A DNA stretch of 64,000 nt. It comes from Curtobacterium luteum. Its GTDB lineage: Bacteria > Actinomycetota > Actinomycetes > Actinomycetales > Microbacteriaceae. The stretch spans positions 645,018 through 709,017 of the forward strand of contig NZ_BMOI01000001.1 in the NCBI RefSeq assembly GCF_014646995.1. The letters are read 5' to 3'. Below the pieces are notes generated by a model that saw nothing but the letters and a program-made list of their open reading frames with translations, searched no databases and was not told the origin of the DNA. Both the position numbers and the translations under genes were made by a program. Shown here piece after piece: positions 8,740-19,478 of the stretch. Positions within the stretch are counted from its first letter, which is position 1. Each line of letters starts with the position of its first letter.

Positions 8740-10676
8740 CGCTCGGCCCCCGCGCTCGACCGCGACCGCGCCGGCTTCGCCTGCGGCACCTTCGTCCCGA
8801 CCACCTGGTCGATCACGTCCCGCGCGATCGCCTGCGCCGTGAGCCCGACGTCCGCGAGGATCTGCGACCGGGACGCGTGGTCGATGAACTCGTCCGGCAG
8901 GCCGAGCTCGTTCACACCGGTGTCGACACCCGCGGCCCGGAGGTCCTGGCGCAACCGCGTCCCGACCCCGCCGACCCGGACTCCGTCCTCGATCGTGATG
9001 ACGAGCCGGTGCTCGCGCGAGAGATCGATGAGCGACGCCGGGATCGGGACGACCCACCGCGGGTCCACGACCGTCGCGCCGATGCCCTGCGCCTCCAGCA
9101 GCGCCGCCGCCTCGAGCGCGACGGGCACCATGGACCCGACGGCGACGAAGAGCACGTCGGGCTCCTGGTCGGACGACGGGGAGCGGAGGACGTCGACGCC
9201 GTCGGGCAACCGCCGGAGCGCCGGGATGTCCGGCCCGACCTGTCCCTTGGACCATCGAAGCACCGTGGGCGCGTCGTCGACGGCCACGGCCTCCCGGAAC
9301 TCCTCGCGCAGGGTGGCGGCGTCGCGCGGGGCGGCGATGCGGATGCCGGGCACGACCTGGAGGAGCGCGAGGTCCCACATGCCGTGGTGCGAGGGGCCGT
9401 CCGGGCCGGTGATGCCCGCGCGGTCGAGGACGAACGTGACGCCGGCCTTGTGGAGCGCCACGTCCATGAGCACCTGGTCGAAGGCCCGGTTGAGGAAGGT
9501 CGCGTAGAGCGCCACCACGGGGTGCAGCCCGCCGTACGCGAGCCCGGCGGCGGTCGTGACCGCGTGCTGCTCCGCGATCCCGACGTCGATCACCCGGTCG
9601 GGGTGCTGCTCCTGGAAGAGGTGGAGCCCGGTCGGCCGGAGCATGGCGGCGGTGATCGCCACGATCTTCTCGTCCGAAGCCCCGATCGACGCCAGCTCAG
9701 AGGCGAACACCGACGTCCACGACGGCCCGGACGACACGTCGAGCGACTCCCCCGTCTCCGGGTCGATGTGTCCGACGGCGTGGAACTGGTCCGCCTGGTC
9801 GCGGAGCGCCGGCTCGAAGCCGTACCCCTTCTCGGTGATGGCGTGCACGATCGTCGGTGCGCCGTACGCCTTCGCCTGGCGGAGGGCCGCCTCCATCGCA
9901 CGCTGGTCGTGCCCGTTCACGGGGCCGATGTACTTGATGTCGAGGTTCGAGTAGAGCGCCTCGTTGTTCGTGAAGCGCGAGAGGAACCCGTGCAGCCCGC
10001 CCCGCATGCCCCGGTAGAACGCACGCCCCGGCGCGCCGAAGCGGGAGGCCACCGCCTGCGACTTCTCGAACAGCGCACGGTACTCGCGTCGGGTGCGGAC
10101 CGAACTGAGGAACCGCGCCATCCCGCCGATGGTCGGGGCGTAGGAGCGCCCGTTGTCGTTCACGACGATCACGAGCCGACGGTCGTTGCTGTCCGAGATG
10201 TTGTTGAGCGCCTCCCACGTCATCCCGCCGGTCAGGGCGCCGTCGCCCACGACCGCGACGACGGTCCGGTCTGCCTGGCCCGTCCGCTGGAAGGCGCGGG
10301 AGATGCCGTCCGCCCAGGACAGCGACGACGACGCGTGCGACGACTCGACGATGTCGTGCTCGGACTCGCTCCGCTGCGGGTAGCCGGCGAGCCCGCCGCG
10401 CTCACGGAGCCGCGAGAAGTCCTGTCGGCCGGTGACGAGCTTGTGCACGTACGACTGGTGCCCCGTGTCGAACACGAACGGGTCGTGCGGCGAGTCGAAC
10501 ACGCGGTGCATCGCCAGCGTCAGCTCCACGACGCCGAGGTTCGGCCCGAGGTGCCCGCCCGTCTTGGCGACCTCGGCGACCAGGAACCGCCGGATCTCCG
10601 CGGCGAGGTCGGTCATCTGCGTGTCGGACAGACGCTTGAGGTCGCGCGGCGACGTGATGCTCGGAAGCAGGTCCAC
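8736..10676 (-). CDS. dxs: 1-deoxy-D-xylulose-5-phosphate synthase
   Basis: A 646-residue thiamine-diphosphate enzyme condensing pyruvate and glyceraldehyde 3-phosphate, the first step of the MEP isoprenoid pathway. Family signatures: GGHLGPNLGVVELTLAMH, DTGHQSYVHKLVTGR, the ThDP motif GDGALTGGMTWEALNN and IAEQHAVTTAAGLAYGG in the pyrimidine domain. The start is the GTG at 10676 with AAAGGAG 7 nt upstream; the open frame continues upstream through non-coding sequence. It follows acnA on the same strand but a hairpin separates them, so it probably has its own promoter. Confidence 0.95.
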   Translation of the reverse strand: MDLLPSITSPRDLKRLSDTQMTDLAAEIRRFLVAEVAKTGGHLGPNLGVVELTLAMHRVFDSPHDPFVFDTGHQSYVHKLVTGRQDFSRLRERGGLAGYPQRSESEHDIVESSHASSSLSWADGISRAFQRTGQADRTVVAVVGDGALTGGMTWEALNNISDSNDRRLVIVVNDNGRSYAPTIGGMARFLSSVRTRREYRALFEKSQAVASRFGAPGRAFYRGMRGGLHGFLSRFTNNEALYSNLDIKYIGPVNGHDQRAMEAALRQAKAYGAPTIVHAITEKGYGFEPALRDQADQFHAVGHIDPETGESLDVSSGPSWTSVFASELASIGASDEKIVAITAAMLRPTGLHLFQEQHPDRVIDVGIAEQHAVTTAAGLAYGGLHPVVALYATFLNRAFDQVLMDVALHKAGVTFVLDRAGITGPDGPSHHGMWDLALLQVVPGIRIAAPRDAATLREEFREAVAVDDAPTVLRWSKGQVGPDIPALRRLPDGVDVLRSPSSDQEPDVLFVAVGSMVPVALEAAALLEAQGIGATVVDPRWVVPIPASLIDLSREHRLVITIEDGVRVGGVGTRLRQDLRAAGVDTGVNELGLPDEFIDHASRSQILADVGLTAQAIARDVIDQVVGTKVPQAKPARSRSSAGAER

Positions 10677-10795
10677 GGGGCGCTCCTTTCGTGGGACAGG
10701 TCCCCACACTATCCACGCAACCGGACGACGGACTGGCGCGCCCCGCTCGGTGCAACGCGAAGCGTTGCGCGGGGCGCGCCGACCGAGCCTGCGAG

Positions 10796-10826
10796 GGAGG
10801 ACGGTGCCAGCTGGCACCGCGCCTCC
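10796..10826 (-). terminator. Hairpin between acnA and dxs
   Basis: GGAGG and CGGTGCCAG pair with CTGGCACCG and GCCTCC around an AGCT centre, with one small bulge. The core is the same GGTGCC…GGCACC/GCCTCC palindrome seen at 24973-25022 and 53107-53149. A second stem (GGCGCGCCCCGC with GCGGGGCGCGCC) lies at about 10734-10780. Both are downstream of acnA on the minus strand. Confidence 0.6.
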
Positions 10827-10868
10827 AGTCCGTCAGGTGGTCGCGTCAGCGACCGGTCCGGGCGCTGC

Positions 10869-13712
<2,844 letters not shown>

Positions 13713-13820
13713 TGTGCCGCCTCCCTGGTTGATCGGTGTGCCCCCATCCAAGCGGGCCGCAGAACGTCCCACCAGCAAGGCAAACCTAAACCCGCCAGCC
13801 CGCGAGGGTCCGGCGGAAAG

Positions 13821-13838
13821 TATCTCGATGTCGAGACA
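13821..13838. promoter_or_regulatory. Inverted repeat upstream of acnA, candidate operator
   Basis: TCTCGA-TG-TCGAGA forms a 14-nt core, matching at 8 of 9 paired positions over 18 nt. It lies about 110 bp upstream of the acnA start, overlapping a GATACT hexamer on the minus strand. The architecture resembles operators of MarR-family regulators such as TamR, which controls aconitase in Streptomyces (recalled, not checked). Confidence 0.4.
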
Positions 13839-13841
13839 ACT

Positions 13842-14648
13842 CTACACCGTGGCGGCACCCTCGTCGTGCGTGAACACGGTCCGGACGAGCAACCACGTCA
13901 CCCAGAGCAGCGCGGCGTAGAGCGGCACGCCCGTGATGAGCTTGATCCCGGCGAGCAGCTCAACCTGCGCGGTGAGGTACAGCGGGATCTCGATGAGCAG
14001 CCGGAGTGCGAAGAGCCCCACCCACAGCCAGGTCGCGACGGTCAGGACGCGACGCTTGCCCGGGTCCGCACGCCAGTCGGTCCCGGTGCCGTCCTCGTCC
14101 TGCGGCAGCAGCAGCCCGACGATCAGCCCGATGAGCGGTCGCCGGATCGCGAGCGTCACGAGGAGCACGACGAGGCTGACGGCGTTGATGACGATCCCGG
14201 GGATGAAGTTGCTCTCCGCCTTGCCGGTGAGGAGCGCGAGTCCCGCCGAGACCGCGACCCCGAGGATGCCGGCGAAGCTCATCGCGAGCGACTGGCGCTG
14301 CACGAGTCGGAGCACGACGAACACCAGACCGATGACGACCGGGATCACGACGCTCGGGACGAGCTCCTTCGTGACCGCGTAGACGACGAGGAACCCGAAC
14401 CCGGGCAGCACCGACTCCGCGAGGCCGCGCACGCCGCCCACCGCGGTGAGCAGGGCGCGGCCGGACGGGGCCTCACCCGGGGCGACCTGGCCGATGCCGG
14501 CGTTCCGGACGGCGTCGCGGAGCTGCGCGTTGAGGGACAGCGGCTCACCCCGCTCGTCCGCGAAGCGGTCGACCGGCGCGACCCCGTCGGCCGTGCGGTC
14601 GTCGGGCGCGACCCCGTCGGGTCGGGTGGTGTCGTCGTGGTCCGGCAC
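13842..14648 (-). CDS. DUF3159 family membrane protein
   Basis: A 268-residue integral membrane protein with a hydrophilic, Asp-rich N-terminal 60 residues and then about six hydrophobic segments (for example FGFLVVYAVTKELVPSVVIP and IVINAVSLVVLLVTLAI). It matches the actinobacterial DUF3159 family, also called intracellular-septation-A-like. Function unknown. The GTG at 14648 follows TGGAGG by 6 nt. It is third in an apparent operon dut-DUF3710-DUF3159, a conserved actinobacterial order. Confidence 0.85.
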   Translation of the reverse strand: MPDHDDTTRPDGVAPDDRTADGVAPVDRFADERGEPLSLNAQLRDAVRNAGIGQVAPGEAPSGRALLTAVGGVRGLAESVLPGFGFLVVYAVTKELVPSVVIPVVIGLVFVVLRLVQRQSLAMSFAGILGVAVSAGLALLTGKAESNFIPGIVINAVSLVVLLVTLAIRRPLIGLIVGLLLPQDEDGTGTDWRADPGKRRVLTVATWLWVGLFALRLLIEIPLYLTAQVELLAGIKLITGVPLYAALLWVTWLLVRTVFTHDEGAATV

Positions 14649-14665
14649 CGTGCCTCCAGGCGGGG

Positions 14666-15385
14666 TCAGATGGCCGACTGTGTCGACTTCGGCATGTGCA
14701 GCGGGATGAGGTCGCGCGGCGGCATCGGCGTCGCACCGCGCACCACGACCACGCTGCGGAAGAGGTCCTCGATGTCCGCGGCGTCGTCGGGCGTCTCGGC
14801 GGCCTTGCCGGCGATCACGCCACGGAGGAACCAGCGCGGGCCGTCCACCCCGATGAAGCGGGCGGGCCGGGCACCCTCGGTCACGCCGTTCTCGTTGGCG
14901 ACGGGGACGAGGGCACGCAGCTCGGGGCCGAACGGGCCGTCGACCTCGGAGACCTCACCGCCCTGGCGCTCGATCTGCTCGGCGATCTGCGCCCGGATCT
15001 CGTGCCAGAGACCGGTGGAACGGGGCGCCGCGAACGGCTGGACCTGGAGCGTCGACTCGTCGTAGTCGAGCCCGACGGCGACGACGCGCTGCGAGCCCTC
15101 CTCGACCTCGAGACGGAGGTGCTGCCCCTCACGCGGGAGGACCTTCACCCCGCCGAGGTCGACGTACGGACGGACGAGGTTCGCCTCGGTCTCGTCGTGC
15201 GGCCCGTTCTCGGCGCGGTCCTCGGGGGCCGACTTGTCGGTCGGTGCGACCGCGTCCATCTCGTCGAGGTCCGCGTCGGCGTCGGTGGCGATGTCCACCT
15301 CGGGGGTCGTGTCGGCGACCTCCACCTCGTCGGCGACGGCTTCCGCCACCTCGACCTCGTCACGCTTGCGGCGGCCGAACTTCAT
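14666..15385 (-). CDS. DUF3710 domain-containing protein
   Basis: A 239-residue cytoplasmic protein. The first 75 residues are highly acidic and low-complexity after a basic MKFGRRKRDEVEV start; the rest is the DUF3710 domain (RPYVDLGGVKVLP, GLWHEIRAQIAEQI, GVDGPRWFLRGVIAG). Function unknown. The ATG overlaps the dut stop (ATGA), so it is coupled to dut; the DUF3159 gene follows after 17 nt. Confidence 0.88.
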   Translation of the reverse strand: MKFGRRKRDEVEVAEAVADEVEVADTTPEVDIATDADADLDEMDAVAPTDKSAPEDRAENGPHDETEANLVRPYVDLGGVKVLPREGQHLRLEVEEGSQRVVAVGLDYDESTLQVQPFAAPRSTGLWHEIRAQIAEQIERQGGEVSEVDGPFGPELRALVPVANENGVTEGARPARFIGVDGPRWFLRGVIAGKAAETPDDAADIEDLFRSVVVVRGATPMPPRDLIPLHMPKSTQSAI

Positions 15386-15873
15386 GCGCGGGTCCCTTCC
15401 TGGACGTCCTCTGCGGCGTTGCTGACGGTACCGCTCCGGTCACCGTAGCCCGACGACCCGAACCCACCCTGGCCGCGGACGCTCTCGGGGAGCTCGTCGA
15501 CGCGGGTGAACGTGACGCGGGGCACCGGCATCACGACGACCTGCGCGATGCGGTCGCCGACGTGCACCTCGTAGGGCTCGGCGGCGTCGGTGTTCAGCAG
15601 TGCGACCTTGACCTCGCCGCGGTAGCCGGCGTCGATCGTCCCCGGCGAGTTCACGATGGTGATCCCGTGCTTGGCGGCGAGTCCGCTCCGGGGGACCACG
15701 AACGCGGCGTACCCGTCGGGCAACGCGATCCGGAGGCCGGTGCCGACGAGGCGCCGCTCCCCCGGCTGCAGGACGAACGCCTCGGCGGAGACGAGGTCGC
15801 CTCCGGCGTCCCCGGGGTGGGCGTAGCCGGGAGGGTTCTCTCCGGTCCAGAGCACGTCGACTGGTTCGGTCAC
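15382..15873 (-). CDS. dut: dUTP diphosphatase
   Basis: A 163-residue homotrimeric dUTPase that hydrolyses dUTP to dUMP and keeps uracil out of DNA. All five family motifs are visible: AGGDLVS, PRSGLA, GTIDAGYRGE, RIAQVVV and the C-terminal Gly-rich RGQGGFGSSG, which closes over the active site of a neighbouring subunit. The C-terminus extends about 20 residues further. The GTG start has no Shine-Dalgarno but follows TACCCT by 6 nt, indicating a leaderless mRNA. First gene of the dut-DUF3710-DUF3159 operon. Confidence 0.95.
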   Translation of the reverse strand: MTEPVDVLWTGENPPGYAHPGDAGGDLVSAEAFVLQPGERRLVGTGLRIALPDGYAAFVVPRSGLAAKHGITIVNSPGTIDAGYRGEVKVALLNTDAAEPYEVHVGDRIAQVVVMPVPRVTFTRVDELPESVRGQGGFGSSGYGDRSGTVSNAAEDVQEGTRA

Positions 15874-15879
15874 GTGACG

Positions 15880-15885
15880 AGGGTA
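15880..15885 (-). promoter_or_regulatory. -10 element of the leaderless dut promoter
   Basis: TACCCT on the minus strand ends 6 nt before the GTG of dut. Confidence 0.5.
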
Positions 15886-15950
15886 GTGCAGCCGTGACCT
15901 CTCCGTGATCTGCGACGTGGACGGCGCCCGACTCGTGGTGGGATGGTCTC

Positions 15951-16382
15951 GTGACCCTGTACCGCGAACGACTCTGGGCCCCGCCCGCGCTCTACCTGGC
16001 GACCGCCCTCGTGATCCCCGCCAGCCTGCTCGTCTTCCTCCCCATCAGCGTGCTCGCCGGGGTGCTCGTGGCGATCGGCATGGAGATCGGCGTGCTCGTG
16101 CTGCTGTGGGCCCTCGCACCCACGATCGAGGTCACGGACACCGAGTTCCGGGCGGGTCGCGCGCACCTGCCGCGCGAGGTCGTCGGCGAGGTCGAGGGCT
16201 TCGAGGGCACCGCGGCGACCTCCCAGCGCGGTCCGGAGCTCGACGCCCGTGCGTGGACGCTCTTCCGCGGCTACGTCCGGGGCGTCGTCAAGGTCGAGGT
16301 CCGTGACGATGCCGACCCGACCCCGTACTGGCTCGTCAGCGTCCGTCGCCCGGACGCGGTGGTCGCCGCGCTGCGGTCCTGA
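15951..16382 (+). CDS. DUF3093 family membrane protein
   Basis: A 143-residue protein with two adjacent hydrophobic segments (about residues 10-30 and 32-55) followed by a soluble domain containing EVTDTEFRAGRAHLP and a YWLVSVRRPDAVVAAL ending, typical of the actinobacterial DUF3093 family, which usually lies beside dut. Function unknown. It is divergent from dut. The GTG has no good ribosome-binding site and only a weak upstream hexamer (TGGGAT), so the start is fairly, not fully, certain. Confidence 0.82.
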   Translation: MTLYRERLWAPPALYLATALVIPASLLVFLPISVLAGVLVAIGMEIGVLVLLWALAPTIEVTDTEFRAGRAHLPREVVGEVEGFEGTAATSQRGPELDARAWTLFRGYVRGVVKVEVRDDADPTPYWLVSVRRPDAVVAALRS

Positions 16383-16490
16383 CCCGCGTCGAGTCGGCCG
16401 GGCGCACCCGCTCGGCAGCGTCGCGGAGCGGCGCGCGGGTGCGGTGCGGGTGCGGGTGCGGGTGCGCCGCACGAGACCCGCGTACGCAGA

Positions 16491-16520
16491 AGCCCCCGGC
16501 GCCGGACGGCGACGGGGGCT
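16491..16520 (-). terminator. Hairpin downstream of the DUF4193 gene
   Basis: AGCCCCCG (16491-16498) pairs with CGGGGGCT (16513-16520) across a 14-nt loop. It is located 15 nt past the DUF4193 stop on the minus strand and also faces the end of the DUF3093 gene. Confidence 0.55.
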
Positions 16521-16535
16521 CCGAGGTGGTCGTGC

Positions 16536-16835
16536 TTACAGTGCCGCGCACTCCGCGCACACCGGGCCGAGCTTCGACTCGTGGTCGAGCTGCGAGCGGT
16601 GCTTCACGAGGAAGCACTCGACGCAGGTGAACTCGTCGACCTGGGGCGGGAGGACGACGACGTCGAGGTCGACGTCGGAGAGGTCCTGACCGGCGAGCTC
16701 GAACGAGCCCGGGTTGTCGGAATCATCGTCGACGACGCCCGACATCTTGTCGGGGACGCGCTCCTTCAGAGCCTCGATCGACTCCGAGTCCGAGGAGTCG
16801 TCGGTCTTCCGGGGGGCGTCGTAATCGGTGGCCAT
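16536..16835 (-). CDS. DUF4193 family zinc-ribbon protein
   Basis: A 99-residue acidic protein. The N-terminal 60 residues are Asp/Ser-rich; the C-terminus carries two CxxC pairs (CVECFLVKHRSQ and PVCAECAAL), a likely zinc ribbon. This is the DUF4193 family found across actinobacteria, usually beside sepH, dut and DUF3093 genes as here. Function unknown; the fold suggests protein or nucleic-acid contacts. I used the ATG at 16835; another in-frame ATG lies two codons upstream. It is divergent from sepH. Confidence 0.9.
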   Translation of the reverse strand: MATDYDAPRKTDDSSDSESIEALKERVPDKMSGVVDDDSDNPGSFELAGQDLSDVDLDVVVLPPQVDEFTCVECFLVKHRSQLDHESKLGPVCAECAAL

Positions 16836-17100
16836 GCCCATCCATTTCTCGTATCGAGAGGTCGTCGCCGGTGATCGGCGGCGACAGTTTGCACCACGGC
16901 CCGCCGGAGCGCAAACCGAGTGTTCCGGCGGGTCGTCCTGGCGCTGCAACCCGCCACCCCACCCGTCCATTCCCGCGCTGTCGGGACCGTCGCCCCGCAC
17001 CTCGCGGCACGCCCGTGCGCCTCCCCGGGATCGGGGTCCACGCGCTGCATACTCACGGGGTACGACGCACGACCGTACGCACGCATCGGAAGGCGGAACC

Positions 17101-18123
17101 ATGCAGGACCTGAGAGTCATCGGAGTGGAGTCGGGCGCACTCCTGCTCGCGACGGACGGAGGCACGGAGTACCGGCTGCCCGTCACCTCGTCCCTCCCGG
17201 GGCAGGTCCGGCAGGCGAACCCCGAGGGCGGTCCCCAGAAGCGGGTCTCCCCCAAGGACGTCCAGGCCAGGATCCGCGGTGGCGCCGACGCCGCCGACGT
17301 GGCCGCCGCGCTCGACGTCGACGTCGAGTACGTCCGACGCTTCGAGGGCCCCGTGCTGGCCGAGCGCGCCTTCATCCTCGACGCCGCGCACCGGGTGTCC
17401 GTCTCACCGGTCGACGACGAGGCGCCGGACACCTTCGGCGCCGCCATCACCGAGAAGCTCGAGGCCGGCGAGGCGACCGGGGTCGAGTGGGCCTCGTGGA
17501 AGCACGTCGAAACCGGGTGGCAGGTCCGCGTCCGGTACACCGTGGCAGAGGTCGAGCACGACGCCCAGTGGCGCTTCGACCCGAAGACCGCGACGCTCGT
17601 GCCGGACAACGGGGACGCCCACCGCCTGTCCCACACGGACGACGAGGGCATCGCGCCGCGCCTCCGCGCCGTCGAGTACGACCACGAGGACGCCGACGGC
17701 ACCCGCTTCGACTCCGGCGCCTTCCGCGTCGACGCCCCCGACGAGGAGCTCACGAACCCCGAGGTCGCCGAGCGGGCCCCGCTCCGCGCTCCGCTCCCCC
17801 GCATCGGCGCGGCGACGCCCGAGGAGCGCGCCCCCGGGAACGAGACGGCCGACCTCCTCGAGGCGCTGCGCCGACGTCGCGGCGAGCGTGAGGCGGCGTC
17901 CTTCACCGAGCACCAGGAGGAGCCGCGCGGCACCTCGATCAGCGTCGTCGACATCCCGCTGCAGGGCTTCGAGGAGTCGTCGGACACCGCCCCGCAGCCG
18001 GACGCCCGTCCGACGTCGGCACCGGAGAGCGATGGGCGCCAGGAGCGCCGGAAGCGCAACCGTCGCTCGATGCCGAGCTGGGACGAGATCGTCTTCGGCA
18101 CCCGCCCGGAGGATCCCGCCTGA
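17101..18123 (+). CDS. sepH: Septation protein SepH
   Basis: A 340-residue homolog of actinobacterial SepH (DUF3071), which binds FtsZ and promotes protofilament assembly at division sites. The N-terminal domain includes the helix-turn-helix-like SPKDVQARIRGGADAADVAA and EYVRRFEGPVLAER; the C-terminus ends in the conserved basic stretch RKRNRRSMPSWDEIVFGTR. A charged Pro/Glu-rich linker separates them. The ATG follows GGAAGG by 7 nt. The position next to DUF4193, dut and DUF3093 genes matches the usual actinobacterial neighbourhood. Confidence 0.92.
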   Translation: MQDLRVIGVESGALLLATDGGTEYRLPVTSSLPGQVRQANPEGGPQKRVSPKDVQARIRGGADAADVAAALDVDVEYVRRFEGPVLAERAFILDAAHRVSVSPVDDEAPDTFGAAITEKLEAGEATGVEWASWKHVETGWQVRVRYTVAEVEHDAQWRFDPKTATLVPDNGDAHRLSHTDDEGIAPRLRAVEYDHEDADGTRFDSGAFRVDAPDEELTNPEVAERAPLRAPLPRIGAATPEERAPGNETADLLEALRRRRGEREAASFTEHQEEPRGTSISVVDIPLQGFEESSDTAPQPDARPTSAPESDGRQERRKRNRRSMPSWDEIVFGTRPEDPA

Positions 18124-18140
18124 TCCGACACACCTCCTGA

Positions 18141-18208
18141 CCACCGGCCTGGGCCCACGCCGCCGGTTCCGGTGCGACGCGCCAGCGGCGGACCGGCCGT
18201 GCCGGTGG
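18141..18208. terminator. Stem-loop between convergent sepH and phosphodiesterase genes
   Basis: CCACCGGC (18141-18148) pairs with GCCGGTGG (18201-18208), enclosing further GC-rich complementary stretches. It lies just after the sepH stop in a 160-bp convergent gap in which I see no gene. Confidence 0.4.
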
Positions 18209-18285
18209 GGAGAGGCCCGCCCCGGCCCCGCCACGCACCGCGCGTGACGGGGCTGGTCGCGTCTGCCGTCCGGTCCGGGCCGTCG

Positions 18286-19452
18286 TCAGCCCGCGAACGC
18301 GCTGGCGAGGCGGAGCGGGACGAAGGTCTCCTCGTCCGTCATCGCCCCGTGCTGCCCGAGCATCCGCTTCGGGGTCTCGCCGGGCTGCAGTGCCCGGTCG
18401 TCGTTGAACGCCCAGGAGCCGCGGGCCACGAGCACCACGTCGCCGATCCGCTCGACGACCTCCGGCGCGACGCGTCCGAACCACCCGGCGTCGATCGCCT
18501 CGGCACGGGTCGCCACGAACGCCTTCTTGCCGTAGCGCGCCCGGAACCGGCCGACGAGCGACCGGACGTCGGTGCCCGGTGCGACGGTCAGCTGGCGGCA
18601 GCGCGGGTCCCCGGCGACGCCGACGACGTCCTCCAGGAGCGCCGGGTCCATCGGGATGTTCGCGTGGTCGGGGACGTCGAGCACCCCGTGGTCGGCCGTC
18701 ACCACGACCCCGACGTCCGGCCGGAGCGTGCGGTCCAGGCGCGCGAGTTCGCCGTCGAGCAGCTCGAGCGCCGCGGTCCAGCGGTCGGACTGCCACCCGT
18801 GCTTGTGGCCGATGGAGTCGAGCTCGGGGACGTAGAGGTACACCAGCGAGCGGCCCGTCAGCGTCTCCACGAGGGCTGCGTCGACCCGGTCGGCGATCGA
18901 GTCGGCGGACACGTACCGCGCTCCGCCGAGGACGTTCGCCGTCATGCCGGAGGTCCGGTACCGCCCGGGGCCGACCACGACCGGGTCGACGCCGATGCCC
19001 GTCGCCTCGGTGAACAGCGTCGGGCCGAGGAACCAGCCCGCGGGGACCTCGTCGTCCCAGCCGCTGAGCAGGTTCATCACGCGCCCGGTGTCCGGGTTCC
19101 AGCCGCTGTAGCCGACGACGCCGTGGGAGCCCGGTGGGCGTCCCGTCGTGAGGGTGCTCAGCGCCGCGGCCGTCGTGGTCGGGAACCCGCTGCGGAGCTT
19201 CCTGGCGGCGCCGCTCGCGGGCGGCGCGGCCAGCCACCGCGCGTGTCCGGCACGCGCCGCGAGCGCGGCGGCGCCGAGCCCGTCGACCAGCACGACGATC
19301 GCCGAGCGGGCGGGGCGGAGGGCGATCCGTGCCTCCAGGCCGTGTGATCGCAACCACGCGTCGTCCGCAGCGCCGAGCGCGACGAGGCAACTCGGGAGGA
19401 CGTCGGCGAGGTTCGCTGCGGCGTCGGGGGCCGTCGGTACGCTGGTTCCCAT
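18286..19452 (-). CDS. Alkaline phosphatase family protein (nucleotide pyrophosphatase/phosphodiesterase-like)
   Basis: A 388-residue enzyme of the alkaline-phosphatase superfamily. Motifs: VVLVDGLG (first metal-binding Asp), [15 protein letters not shown] (nucleophilic Thr), [12 protein letters not shown] (metal-binding Asp and His) and [12 protein letters not shown] (Asp-His). These are the type I nucleotide pyrophosphatase/phosphodiesterase features. No signal peptide is visible, so it is probably cytoplasmic. Substrate unknown. The ATG at 19452 has a GGGGAGG directly adjacent, too close for normal use, so the exact start is uncertain. Divergent from parC; the same pairing occurs in other Microbacteriaceae as far as I recall. 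Confidence 0.85.
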   Translation of the reverse strand: MGTSVPTAPDAAANLADVLPSCLVALGAADDAWLRSHGLEARIALRPARSAIVVLVDGLGAAALAARAGHARWLAAPPASGAARKLRSGFPTTTAAALSTLTTGRPPGSHGVVGYSGWNPDTGRVMNLLSGWDDEVPAGWFLGPTLFTEATGIGVDPVVVGPGRYRTSGMTANVLGGARYVSADSIADRVDAALVETLTGRSLVYLYVPELDSIGHKHGWQSDRWTAALELLDGELARLDRTLRPDVGVVVTADHGVLDVPDHANIPMDPALLEDVVGVAGDPRCRQLTVAPGTDVRSLVGRFRARYGKKAFVATRAEAIDAGWFGRVAPEVVERIGDVVLVARGSWAFNDDRALQPGETPKRMLGQHGAMTDEETFVPLRLASAFAG

Positions 19453-19478
19453 CCTCCCCAGTCTCGCAGAAGGGTGCC

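Noticed and set aside
8581-9378. 265-codon minus-strand frame extending the small dxs-coupled gene upstream
   Set aside because: Most of it is an alternate frame of dxs; only the last 52 codons beyond the dxs stop could be coding.
13780-13800. DtxR-type iron box upstream of acnA
   Set aside because: The left half (TTAGGTT on the minus strand) fits but the right half (CTTGCTGG) does not; weaker than the site at 63909.
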